From positions 612,088 to 676,087 of the forward strand of contig CAUJNA010002857.1 of the NCBI GenBank assembly GCA_963377175.1: DNA of 64,000 nucleotides, given 5' to 3'. This DNA comes from Effrenium voratum (Eukaryota > Sar > Dinophyceae > Suessiales > Symbiodiniaceae). Made by a program: the position numbers and the translations under genes. Positions 8,648-17,525 of the stretch are shown here, one piece after another; position 1 is the stretch's first letter; each line of letters starts with the position of its first letter. Below the pieces are notes generated by a model. The model saw nothing but the letters and a program-made list of their open reading frames with translations, was not told the DNA's origin and made no database searches.

Positions 8648-11372
8648 ATGCCTTCAATAAATTTAACAAACTTTGAAAATGTTGTAGCGCACACAATTAG
8701 CGAAATCAATTCTACAAGCGGGGTGACAAACATTAGAAACTAGAAACATATACGCTAATCAATCAGATATAATTGATTTACTCAACAACAAAGCAGACCA
8801 AGTAGATACTTACACAAAGGAGCAGATAAATGCTAATTTTTATGATATAACTGAAACATATGACAAAACAGAAATTAATGTATTATCAAATAATATTAGT
8901 TCAAATACATTTTTAATAGGTAATCTGGCAATAACTTCAAATACAAATTTTAATAATATTTCATCAAATACAAATTTAATAAGTAATTTAAATTCTACTA
9001 TGTCAACTAATTTTAATAACATTAGTTCTAATTCTAACTTAATTAATACAAATATTAATAATATTTCATCTAATACACATTTAATAAATAATTTGAATTA
9101 TACTATAACAACTAATTTTAATAATATTAGTTCTAATTCTAATTTAATAACAGGATTAAATAGTACAGTAAATTCACATATTTCAGCAATATCAGATTTA
9201 CAGAATGGAGGTTCACTTAATGAAGCAGATTATTATAATAAAATAACAACTAATAATTTATTATCAGAAAAATTAAATACATCAATATTAAATAATACAT
9301 TAATACATAATATAACAACAACATCGACTTTTAAAATAGCAAATTTTGGAAATTATAATAATTTTTATGAAATGTATAATAATTATTTTGATAGTTATGT
9401 TTATGGAAATTTAAGTGGGGCAACTATGTTTTTAAATCAAAGAGGTTTTGGAGATGTAGAAATTAATAATTCTTCAACTTTTCAAAATGATAAAATATTA
9501 TTAAATCATAATACTACAATATTAAGTAATTTACAAGTATCAGGTTTATTTTCGTGTTCGTCTATTTTAGATATAGCAGGTTCTGACGCTAGATATGTTT
9601 TACAATCAGATAATTTAGCAGGATTAATAAGTGGTAATACAAATACAATTAATTCAATAATTACAAATGATAGCGCACAAGATACAGTAATAAGTCAAAA
9701 ATTAGACAAAGTTAATACAACATTACAGACAGTGAATTCGCCATTAATACTTAGTTTAACAGATAATACTAATCCAATATTTAGAATCCAGGACGCAGTT
9801 AGTAACCAAAGACTAGAGTTTAAAAGAGGTTGTCAGTTAGACTCTTATCAAGGGTTAGAAGGTGCTACTCCTTATAGATTATGGTTAGGATGGAATACAG
9901 GAGATGTTATTATTGGAAGACCTAATAATGCTTCAAGAATTACGATTAACGGTAATGTTCATACTTCGTATAATTTTGCTCAAGCACATGGAACATCATA
10001 TTTCGAAGGAGGTGTATATATGAAAGGTAATTTATTTACAAATAATGATTTTTCAACAGATATTAAAACAAAAATAGATAATATCAATACTTCAATAAAT
10101 GGATTAGAACCATATTTAGAAACATATACACCAGATGCAACACAAGGTTTTTATATACATCATCCTAATTTTGTTGCTGTTAGCGTTGGTGATATTACTA
10201 ATGCTTCTAACCAATATATGATGTGCGATGGATTAGTTAATAAAACAATTTTTAGTAAACCTGTTGATGTGTTAGGTAATATTTATACAAATGCTGCTGT
10301 TAATTGTGATAATGTAAATATTGATACTGATGGTAAATTAACAATTGATACAAATTGTGAATTATATAGATATGTTAGTGCTTTTTCATCTTTTGATATG
10401 AGGAATAGTGATGCTAATTCTTCAATTAGATTTATTTGTGGAGACCCTGCCGTTCAATCTAATATAGTCGGAGCTGTTAATCTTTCTAGCGGATGGACTT
10501 TTAATACTGCTACTGCTGATTTTATGGGTAATTTATTTGCTGATGATGTGTATGTTAAAACTAATGGAGCATTAAGAAGCAATCCTATAGCGCCTAATGG
10601 TGGATCATTAGTAACTGTTGATACTAACTTAGCAGTTCAAAATGCATACTTAGCAACTAATACCATTCAATCATTTGATTTAACAACGGTTTCATTTTTG
10701 AATAATATTTCAATGACTACTGGAACTGATATTAAAATGGGAACAAGTGAAATATCAACTTATTACGATGGAACTAGTTTATCTACAATTGATGTAATAT
10801 TCAGAACATCAAACACTGCGTTTAGAGTTTCAGATGCTTCAAGTACACCTTCAGTTTTATTACCTATTGATAAGACATTTGGAACTACAGTAAATACTGA
10901 AAGTTTTACAAATAATGCTCCATCGACTTTTAATGAAAATGTAACAGTTGCAGGAACGAAAAAAATGTTGTGTAATACACTAGAACCATCAACAGGAACT
11001 AATATAGATTTAACAGCAACAACAGTAACCATCAACGGAACGCTTGTGGATTCATCTGATTCAAGATTGAAATATGATATAGACAATATCAAATCTAATT
11101 GTATGAATGTTATTAAGAAATTTAAACCGAAGAAGTTTAAAAGACATGATAGAAATGATGGCGGTAAAACTCATATAGGATATATCGCAGATGAAGTATT
11201 AAAAGCAATTCCTAAAGAGTTTGAAAACATTGTATGCAAAGATAAAGAGTATTTAGGATTGAATTATTTAGTTGTACCAGTGCTAGTTCATAAGGCAGTA
11301 TTAGAGTTGAGCGATAAGATAGATAAACTTGAAAAAGAAATTAAGGAATTGAAAAAAGAAAAATCTAAATAA
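8648..11372 (+). pseudogene. Fibre protein with C-terminal S74 intramolecular chaperone; one frameshift near the N-terminus
   Basis: The long open frame (790 codons from ATG 9000) extends upstream without a stop to 8727. A good start, ATG 8648 after TTAATATATA, lies in another frame that ends at TAG 8741. One extra base between 8726 and 8741 explains this; removing it would give about 907 residues. Near the N-terminus are a DTYTKEQIN-type phage/giant-virus fibre motif and then NISSNxNLI repeats (8889-9170), a likely trimeric shaft. The C-terminal 110 residues match the peptidase S74 family: SDSRLK with the self-cleaving Ser-Asp, HIGYIADEV, LNYLVVPVLVHKAV and a terminal coiled coil. Role: trimeric receptor-binding fibre whose chaperone is cut off after folding (family knowledge). 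The frameshift may be decay or a consensus error. Confidence 0.8.
8889..9170 (+). repeat. Imperfect tandem repeats in the fibre gene
   Basis: Five or six copies of a unit encoding NISSNxNLIxNLN occur in a row. DNA units start AATATTAGTTC/AATATTTCATC and are spaced about 54-66 bases. They encode the putative fibre shaft, so copy number may vary between relatives. Confidence 0.75.
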
Positions 11373-11381
11373 TAATATATA

Positions 11382-11591
11382 ATGGGTAATTCAAATAGTA
11401 ATGTTGAAACTTCAAGTATTGACAAAATCAATGATATTGATGAAGAACAATTAGATTTAAGTAATATTGATAAATTACAGTTGAAAGCAATTAAGCAAAT
11501 GAGTGAAAGATTAGAAAAACTGGAGAAAGTAAAAAGTGACAAACTAATATATAGATTACCGGTTCAGATTTGTAGTTATTCATTATTTTGA
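11382..11591 (+). CDS. Small viral protein with predicted N-myristoylation site, 69 aa
   Basis: It begins MGNSNSN, a good N-myristoylation context (Gly2, Ser6), followed by a helical charged region (LKAIKQMSERLEKLEKVKSDK) likely to form a coiled coil. It starts 9 bases after the fibre gene, with ATAATATATA directly before the ATG, and is followed by a hairpin. No family is recognised. A myristoylated small protein next to structural genes could be membrane- or virion-associated; that is inference. Confidence 0.6.
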   Translation: MGNSNSNVETSSIDKINDIDEEQLDLSNIDKLQLKAIKQMSERLEKLEKVKSDKLIYRLPVQICSYSLF

Positions 11592-11632
11592 ATTAATAAC
11601 ATTAAGCCATAGGCTTAATGTTATTAATTTAA
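11592..11632. terminator. Inverted repeat between converging genes
   Basis: TAACATTAAGCC is followed after ATA by GGCTTAATGTTA: a perfect 12-bp stem with a 3-base loop at about 11598-11624. It lies between the plus-strand late cluster and the minus-strand cluster, so a transcription-ending or 3'-processing role is plausible. Confidence 0.6.
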
Positions 11633-12139
11633 AGGTAAAAATAAAAAATCATTAATAATACTTTGTTCACCATCATTGATGACTTTAATAGTTATTTTTT
11701 TCACTTGTAATGAAATAAAATTAACCACATCACTCGCATACACTAATTTAACTTTATGAAGGTCTGTATTAAGAAAATAATAAATATCAAATAAATTAAT
11801 TGATATTAAAGTTCGATTACAAACATGAAACCAACGAGTAAACGTGCTATATGTAGCAAATATATCATATTCAATAAATAATTTTGATGGTTTATTTTTT
11901 TGATGTAATTTATCTAACTCACTTAAATTAAAAACATATGATAATCCATTATTAATATTGGTATTATCAATTTCAAAATAATGTATGTAATTTAATGTGT
12001 AAGACTTATACACTGGTTTAAATTTATTAATATAATTTTTAACAATATTGCTATTTTTTATTTTTAATAATTGAACATCACCTAAACTATAAGATAATAC
12101 AAGTTTTTTAATGTCTAATGGTAAATCATAAAATAACAT
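11624..12139 (-). CDS. F-box-like viral protein, 171 aa
   Basis: The N-terminus DLPLDIKKLVLSYSLGDVQLLKIKN has the LPxDIxxxILSY pattern of F-box-like motifs often found at the start of viral proteins that recruit host SCF ubiquitin ligases. The protein at 24220-24846 has the same pattern (LPADVLKGIISYKLGGPEYLKIK), so the two are probable paralogues. The rest, rich in Ile/Asn/Lys, shows no domain I recognise. It is convergent with the capsid/fibre cluster. The F-box call is tentative: the motif is short and I cannot score it. Confidence 0.6.
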   Translation of the reverse strand: MLFYDLPLDIKKLVLSYSLGDVQLLKIKNSNIVKNYINKFKPVYKSYTLNYIHYFEIDNTNINNGLSYVFNLSELDKLHQKNKPSKLFIEYDIFATYSTFTRWFHVCNRTLISINLFDIYYFLNTDLHKVKLVYASDVVNFISLQVKKITIKVINDGEQSIINDFLFLPLN

Positions 12140-12201
12140 AATATATTTGAATATTTATTTTATTTTAAATGATTTTCAAATCTAACATATTTAGTTACTT
12201 T

Positions 12202-12504
12202 TTAATCATCTGACACTCTTGTTGAACCACCATCACTGTAATTATCACTATCACTATCAGTATCATATTCTATACGAATATGTTCTTCTAATTCTTTCCT
12301 CATTCTTTCTGCTTCCTTAAAAGTAATATGACAATCACTTTCAATATGGTTAGCAGCATCCTTCATTAAAAAAGTTTCACCACATTCACACTCTACTAAT
12401 TGTTGTAGTCTTTGCTTTCGGTATTCCTGAATCTGTTTTGGTATATCGCTGCCAAAAAACCTTACTGGTTCTTCATATATTCTTTCTTGAAACATTTTTA
12501 ACAT
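12202..12504 (-). CDS. Small zinc-finger protein, 100 aa
   Basis: The central motif CECGETFLMKDAANHIESDCH has paired Cys and His residues spaced like a C2H2 finger. The C-terminus is very acidic (DTDSDSDNYSD). The 53-aa ORF at 13522 has a related finger (CSCGKTYDDKYLFKH). It lies 19 bases downstream of the ATPase gene in the same direction, so cotranscription is likely. It may bind DNA or act in regulation; this is inferred from the motif only. Confidence 0.6.
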   Translation of the reverse strand: MLKMFQERIYEEPVRFFGSDIPKQIQEYRKQRLQQLVECECGETFLMKDAANHIESDCHITFKEAERMRKELEEHIRIEYDTDSDSDNYSDGGSTRVSDD

Positions 12505-12523
12505 TCTATAATATATAATAGAT

Positions 12524-13279
12524 TTATTTTATTTTAAAAGCTTTCTCAAATCTAACATAAAACATATTATTAACATCTTTGGAATTCATATTGACATAAA
12601 AGAAGGAGTAGGGCTTATCATCTACTGCTTTATGATACATATTTAACAGTTGCTCTTTATCAACGATGGCCGAGTTTTCCTCAATGAATGACATTAACTC
12701 TGATACATTCTTTAACTTGAAGATATACAACGAACTAGAATTCAACCTAATGATTGGTGCTAGGACACGGTATTTTTGAACGCTTAAACAAAAACTAATG
12801 GCGTCGTGTCTGCCTCTCGTTGCCAGTCCATGTAATAGCTTGCTGTATCTAACAAATTTAGGGTCGTCTGCAAAATCATCCACTATGATTAAAATTGAAT
12901 GTAGTTTCTTCATCTTCTGTTCTTTCATATAAAAAATTATCTTTCTTTGCGTGTAAATTATTTCTTCCAGTTCTTCAGGTTGGTAGGTGTCATAATATAA
13001 CTTTTCTTTTTCATCATCAACCTTCATATTATCTTTTTGATATTTCTTGACTTCAACGAAGGTAGGGTCATTATGAACAGACGGACTAAAAATGAATATA
13101 CGAGCGAAGCAGTCCCTATAAACATTTAGGATAAGGTTTTGGATTAAAACTGTTTTTCCTCCCGTTGATGAAGCAACAACAATTGAGCGAAAAGGTAGTT
13201 TTGGTACATGTTCATATTTGGATTGTTTGAATTCATAGTCAGTTATGTTTATTGGTTTTATAATGGGAACTTCAGGCAT
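12524..13279 (-). CDS. A32-type genome-packaging ATPase (FtsK/HerA superfamily)
   Basis: 251 residues. Walker A is VVASSTGGKTVLIQN near residue 35 and Walker B is ILIIVDDFADDP near residue 128 (hydrophobic strand ending in Asp-Asp). A conserved TRGRHDAISFCLSVQKY segment after it fits sensor/arginine-finger regions of poxvirus A32-like ATPases found in NCLDVs, polintons, PLVs and virophages. In these viruses it pumps DNA into preformed capsids. The length is typical and the gene is intact. Together with the capsid protein it marks the block as virus-derived. The start at 13279 gives MPEVPIIKP and is the first ATG of the frame. Confidence 0.88.
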   Translation of the reverse strand: MPEVPIIKPINITDYEFKQSKYEHVPKLPFRSIVVASSTGGKTVLIQNLILNVYRDCFARIFIFSPSVHNDPTFVEVKKYQKDNMKVDDEKEKLYYDTYQPEELEEIIYTQRKIIFYMKEQKMKKLHSILIIVDDFADDPKFVRYSKLLHGLATRGRHDAISFCLSVQKYRVLAPIIRLNSSSLYIFKLKNVSELMSFIEENSAIVDKEQLLNMYHKAVDDKPYSFFYVNMNSKDVNNMFYVRFEKAFKIK

Positions 13280-13521
13280 AAAATAATATTATTAAAAATA
13301 TTTAAAAAATACATTAATATTATTTATTGTATGAAAGCATTGCTATGATATGAATGGTGTCTATCGTAGTAGAACAGGCTCTTTCATCAACTTCAATCAA
13401 TAAGCATTGAAGATAATTAGTTTGATGCATTGTAAAGAAAACCCCAAGTGCTGTGCCCCACCAATATTCTATTATACATGAAAATAATAAGATTAAATAA
13501 CTATTTTATCTTATTATTTAT
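13280..13521. other. Viral intergenic stretch with a weak minus-strand ORF remnant
   Basis: There is no convincing gene. On the minus strand a frame open from about 13505 to the TAA at 13320-13322 would encode EYWWGTALGVFFT followed by an ATG (13430) and 35 more residues. It is too short to call; it may be a decayed gene. The stretch is slightly less AT-rich than its surroundings. Confidence 0.35.
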
Positions 13522-13683
13522 ATGACTATTATCCATTGCAGTTGTGGTAAAACTTATGATGACAAATATTTATTTAAACATCTAAATTCAAAACATCATC
13601 AGAGATTTGTGGAATATAGATGGAATAAAGACGATACAATGAAAAAACTTTACAAGAAAAGAAAGACAGAAATGAAAAAATAA
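13522..13683 (+). CDS. Mini zinc-finger protein, 53 aa
   Basis: ATG 13522 to TAA 13681-13683. It begins MTIIHCSCGKTYDDKYLFKH and then has HLNSKHH, giving a C2H2-like finger (CxC...H...HH), and ends in a Lys/Arg-rich tail. Similar small Cys-x-Cys-Gly fingers are seen in the 100-aa protein at 12202. It is short, so the call depends mainly on the motif. Confidence 0.5.
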   Translation: MTIIHCSCGKTYDDKYLFKHLNSKHHQRFVEYRWNKDDTMKKLYKKRKTEMKK

Positions 13684-13743
13684 TTTATCTTATTATTTAA
13701 TAAGAAAAGGAGTTATACAGACTATATTAATATAATAGATGAA

Positions 13744-13896
13744 ATGGAGAATATAGAACAAGTACTAATAACCGATAATAAAATTAAGAAATGTTGTTAT
13801 TATTCATTAGAATTAATTAAGCTAGGAATACAATATATCAAAAATAAAAATGTAAATATTAATATAAATGCCAAGAAAGAAAAACAAAAAGAATAA
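13744..13896 (+). CDS. Possible 50-aa viral ORF
   Basis: ATG 13744 to TAA 13894-13896; helical, Lys/Ile/Asn-rich, no domain. Its end overlaps the start of the next gene (13868) in another frame by 29 bases. It follows a TATATTAATATAATAG stretch. It may be spurious in DNA this AT-rich. Confidence 0.3.
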   Translation: MENIEQVLITDNKIKKCCYYSLELIKLGIQYIKNKNVNININAKKEKQKE

Positions 13897-14053
13897 GACA
13901 GGTTTAAGTGTTTCTTCAACTGATGAAGAAAAGGAAGAAATTGTTAAAGAAACATCAGTTATTGAGTTTTCTTGTCCGTTGTGTAAAAGGATGTTAGAGA
14001 TGAAACATGAATTAGAAATACAAAAGAAAGGAACTTGTAAATGCTCGTGTATT
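13868..14053 (+). pseudogene. Cys-rich viral gene, 5' half (split by copia copy 2)
   Basis: ATG 13868 encodes a Lys-rich start (MPRKKNKKNKTG), then a Cys cluster SCPLCKRM...GTCKCSCI, probably a zinc ribbon or knuckle. The copia element begins at 14054 and supplies an early stop (TGA 14057-14059). Removing the element and one copy of its GTATT duplication joins this half, in frame, to 21864-22043, for 121 codons in all. The family is not recognised. Confidence 0.75.
14049..14053. repeat. Target site duplication, left copy (GTATT)
   Basis: GTATT stands directly before the TG of the 5' LTR and again directly after the CA of the 3' LTR (21859-21863). Five-base duplications are standard for copia integration. 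Confidence 0.95.
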
Positions 14054-14168
14054 TGTTGAAATATGTAGCCCAATACGCTTGTTGTCATATACAGTTGTAC
14101 AGTTGAGACTACCGACATGTTTTGGCTCAAGAAAATAAGGCGCTCCGAAGCGGCCAAATAGATTTTCA
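14054..14168 (+). repeat. 5' LTR of copia copy 2 (115 bp)
   Basis: Runs from TGTTGAAATATG to GATTTTCA. It is very short for an LTR. It contains TTTTGGCTCAAG (14120-14131), equal to the last 12 bases of the dinoflagellate spliced leader. It matches the 3' LTR except at 14161. Confidence 0.97.
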
Positions 14169-15848
14169 TGGTAGCGGGGAGCAGTAAAGGTTCAGAGGGA
14201 CCTAAGCGCTCAATTTGGTACTACGCCAGCAGAGGGCGTGGATCAGTACCGCCTTGGAGGCGGGGAGGCCGCGGACGCGGCAGGAGCCCGGCGGCGGTAG
14301 AGCCGCCAGGCGAGGAGGGCGCTTCGGTCGTGCCAGAGACCGAGGAGCTGCCCGAAGAGGCCCCGGCCAGAAGAATTGGCCTCGGGACCAGATTGGTCCC
14401 CCAACGAGGAGAGCGTTGCCCAGCAGGCAGCTGAGACAGAGAGGATCTTAGCTAAGCTGCTGGAGGAGCCAGAGGAGCCAGAGGAGCCACCAAAGAAGAG
14501 AAAGAAGGGAGAGGATAAGCCCCCAGAGCCGAAGAAGCCGGCGCGCAAAGGGTGGATCGTCAATAGATCCACAGAGGCTTCACCGTCCGACTCGGACGCC
14601 TGGGGCACCTGGCGATCTCCTATGATCGCCCTGGCAGCCCCGTCCTCATCGCATCCGGAGGCTGCCAGCAGCACAGCACCAGCACCAGCAGCAGAAGCAG
14701 CAGCTGAGGAAGAGGAGGTCCAAGTAGAATCAGAGGAGGAGGCCCCTGCAGCAGCTGAGGAGAAGCCCGAAGAAGCAGGCAAGGGAAAGGGCAAAGGCAA
14801 GAAGGGCGAGAAGAAGAAGAAGAGCAAGGCGCCCTGGCCCCGCGTGAAGGAGAACTCAGCCGGCAAGTGGAAGGACGGACGCCGGTCCAAGGAGGCGAGG
14901 TCCTACCGGTTCTTGCGGGGCTTGGTCAAGTTGAACTTGAAGCGCAATAACCCGATCCCGCCTGCAGTCCAGGAAGCCCTCGATCAGTTTGAAGAAGAGT
15001 ACGGCTACGAGGTGCCTGTCCCCAAAGGCTTTGGCAGGAACGTGCAGCCAAAGTCCCCTCCAGGTGGTCCAAGGCAAAGGCCTAAGCGGGAGTTGACCCG
15101 CCGTAAGAGAAGGCCGACCAGTGGAAGCACCTCGGAGGAGGAGGAGGGGCCCACCACTGCCAAAGCAGCCGCAGCAGCTGAGGAGGCAGCAGCACCGGGC
15201 GCTGAGCCAATTGCATTGCTGCCGGAGGTGGCAGCCGCGGCGAAGTCTGCAGGCCGCGTGATCAGTGTGGCGCTAGCCACGCAAGAGGCAGCATTGCGCA
15301 GAGTGCGTGCAGGCAAAGCCACCCCGGAGTCTGCATTGGCCAGCAACTACCGCCTGAGGAACGCGGCAATCGCTCAGGAAATTGCCGAGAGCAAAGCACC
15401 GGCTCAAGGAACAGCCGGAGCTGCCGTAGAGGCAGCGATCAGGGCCCAGGTGTTGGCCCGTGACAGCCTAGCAAAGGCTTGCAGCTCGTGCGACGAGAGG
15501 CACCGCGCCCAATACCCGTGGGTGTTGGAGCGTGCGGCGCGCATCGCGAGCCAAGGCAAGGGCGCGAAGGGCGCGACGCCTATCGCACCTGCTGCTGTCA
15601 CCACTGCATCAAAGGCCCTTGCAGTGAACCCCAAGCCCGCGGCGAAGAAGCCGCCACCTGTGCCCAAGACAGCATCCGGAAAGCCTGCAGCAAAGGTCAA
15701 GTTGCAGCCCAAGCTCCGGAAACCTACACGTCGGGGTCCGAGATCTTTGTGGAGGAACCCGCCGAGGATAGCGAGGCAGACGTATAGTCTGCCGAGGGCC
15801 AATGGCAGAATTAGCTGCCATACAAGCGCAACTGCAGCAGATCCTTGA
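14168..15848 (+). pseudogene. ORF0 of copia copy 2, broken by a 44-bp deletion
   Basis: Equivalent to the intact 573-codon ORF at 42-1763. A deletion between short GG repeats at about 14366 shifts the frame: the first part (14168-14434) ends in a foreign tail, and the downstream part is open from 14376 to 15848 in the original frame. A 3-base insertion near 14280 is in frame. The protein family is not recognised; composition is Ala/Glu/Pro/Lys-rich. Confidence 0.65.
14169..14182 (+). other. Primer binding site of copia copy 2
   Basis: TGGTAGCGGGGAGC directly follows the LTR, as expected for minus-strand priming by initiator tRNA-Met in copia elements. The tRNA identity is inferred from the TGGTA start. 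Confidence 0.75.
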
Positions 15849-16211
15849 GGAAAATAGAGTGTTGCGCGAGCAGCAACAGAGGCAACAGGAACAAACTGCC
15901 CTGTTGACCCGGCTGGCCGAAAGCATGACAGAATTGGCCAGGAATACAAAAAGAGAGGAACCCAGAAACTGTTGGTTGACACAAAGGGGATTGGTAAGCC
16001 GGAACGGTTCAACAATGAAGAGCATACGTTCCGGAAGTGGGTGCGTTCAGTCACAAACCTTGTTGTCAGCATCTTTGGGAAGGAATTTGAGAAAGTATTG
16101 GATTGGTGCCTCGATCACCAAGTCCTCAGTCTCTCCATGGGTTAAGGAAGAAAGCAAACGAAACAATTGGTCCCCTGTGTCTGGTAAACCGGACACCCCG
16201 TCCGGCTCCCC
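15802..16211 (+). pseudogene. gag: Gag N-terminal part, copia copy 2 (frameshift and stops)
   Basis: Starts MAELAAIQAQLQQILEENR, a coiled coil as in copy 1. A one-base deletion near 15966 (CCCAGAAACTG against CCCAGGAAGCTG) throws it out of frame; the shifted frame ends at 16260. The original frame also meets TAA at 16143-16145 and a second TAA, exactly as in copy 1, before reopening at 16212. Confidence 0.7.
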
Positions 16212-17525
16212 ATGCGCGGCCTCGACTTCGTCCACAGTGATGTCGTCGGGCCCATCCTGATAGGCTGTTCTAATGGGTTCGAAGCGTGGAGAAGAATCCA
16301 CCGCCGGTGGGATCCCCTAACCGCCGGACGGAAGAGAAACATACTCCGGGCGATATTGAACCCAGAACGTGTGAAACGGTGGGAAAATGTGAGGGCCGCA
16401 ATAGAGCAACTAGAGGACCTTTTCAGGCGATATGAAAATCGCAAGAACGAAGCTGGTGAGAGAGAACGCCTGTCAGAAGACATAAAGGCGACCAGCTTGG
16501 AGTTGCTTGTACCCTCAGACATTGAACGCCACCTTTTGTTGAACAAAGGACGCCTCACAACCTACGCACAGATGAAATCAGAAATTGACCTTGTGATTGA
16601 ATCCTCTTTGGGAAGTAAGGCACCGATTTCACGCCCTGGCGCAGCATCCTCATCGGACAGTGGTCCGGCGCCCATGGACGTGGACAGCCTCACAAAGGTC
16701 ATCAACAGCTTGGTCAAAGGCAGGGGATCCGGTGGAAAGGGCAAGAGTAAGGGCAAAGGTAAAGACAAGGGCAGTGGGGGAAAAGGTTCATCTTCCAAGG
16801 ACATAGTTTGCTTTAATTGCGGTAAAGCCGGGCATAAAGCTGCGGAGTGCTGGAGTAAAAAGAAGGATGGCTCAAACAAAGGCTCAAGCAAAGGCTCAAA
16901 AGGAGGTGGAAAGAAAGGCAAGAGCAAGGGTAAGCACAAAGGAGCGAACTCACTGGAAGAGGACACAGGTGAGGGAGCCCATGAAGAAGAACAACCCGAA
17001 GGAGAGCTCGATGTGGGTATGTTTGAGCTGGGTGCACTTACAGCTGGAGAGGACCTCCAGGCTATGGAATGGGTCCGCTTCAATTTGGACACCGGTGCAG
17101 CCCAGACAGCAATCCCATCGGACTGGGCAGACAAAGTGCCGGTCAAGGAAGGAACTGAGGTTATGTTCAAGACGGCCTCAGGTGAGCTGGTCCGTGGGAC
17201 TGGTACGGGTGTGTTCAAAGGAACCGGAGAGTATGGGCACTGTTGTAGTGTCACAGGCCCGTTGGCTCCGGTACACAAACCCTTGGTCTCGGCCTACAAA
17301 TGCTTGAAGCACGGCAGAGTTGCGGTGCTAGACGAGCATGGCGGGAATCTGATCCCGCAGGACTCCAAGGTTTCTGGCAAGATCTTGGAGCTCATTGAGA
17401 AGGAGAAGAACAAGCACCATGCGAAGGCATGGATTCCGGTGTACCAGGAGAAAGGTGTCTACAACTTCTACCTGAAGGCGAAGGCACCTACTCAGGGTTT
17501 TGGGCGGCAGCCCACAGTGGTGTAA
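16212..17525 (+). CDS. gag-pro: Gag capsid region, zinc knuckle and aspartic protease (Gag-Pro), copia copy 2
   Basis: 437 codons without a stop. Residues 15-140 form the capsid region (GFEAWRRIHRRW; LVPSDIERHLLLN). A Gly/Lys-rich basic linker follows, then the CCHC knuckle CFNCGKAGHKAAEC near residue 200 (RNA binding), a second basic linker, and retropepsin with LDTGAAQTAIPSDW near residue 290 (catalytic Asp). The flap region ELVRGTGTGVFKG follows. The ORF ends in TAA at 17523-17525. Integrase lies in the -1 frame, overlapping from 17429. The heptamer G GGT TTT (17495-17501) is in the correct phase for -1 slippage inside the overlap. The ATG at 16212 is simply the first after the upstream stops and may not be a true start. 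Confidence 0.85.
   Translation: MRGLDFVHSDVVGPILIGCSNGFEAWRRIHRRWDPLTAGRKRNILRAILNPERVKRWENVRAAIEQLEDLFRRYENRKNEAGERERLSEDIKATSLELLVPSDIERHLLLNKGRLTTYAQMKSEIDLVIESSLGSKAPISRPGAASSSDSGPAPMDVDSLTKVINSLVKGRGSGGKGKSKGKGKDKGSGGKGSSSKDIVCFNCGKAGHKAAECWSKKKDGSNKGSSKGSKGGGKKGKSKGKHKGANSLEEDTGEGAHEEEQPEGELDVGMFELGALTAGEDLQAMEWVRFNLDTGAAQTAIPSDWADKVPVKEGTEVMFKTASGELVRGTGTGVFKGTGEYGHCCSVTGPLAPVHKPLVSAYKCLKHGRVAVLDEHGGNLIPQDSKVSGKILELIEKEKNKHHAKAWIPVYQEKGVYNFYLKAKAPTQGFGRQPTVV

Noticed and set aside
13320..13430. 36-codon minus-strand ORF in the viral intergenic region
   Set aside because: Too short and without homologue; kept only as a possible remnant in the intergenic entry.
13822..14169. 115-codon minus-strand ORF crossing the 5' LTR
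   Set aside because: It crosses the copia/virus junction, so it did not exist before the insertion, and it opposes the Cys-rich gene.
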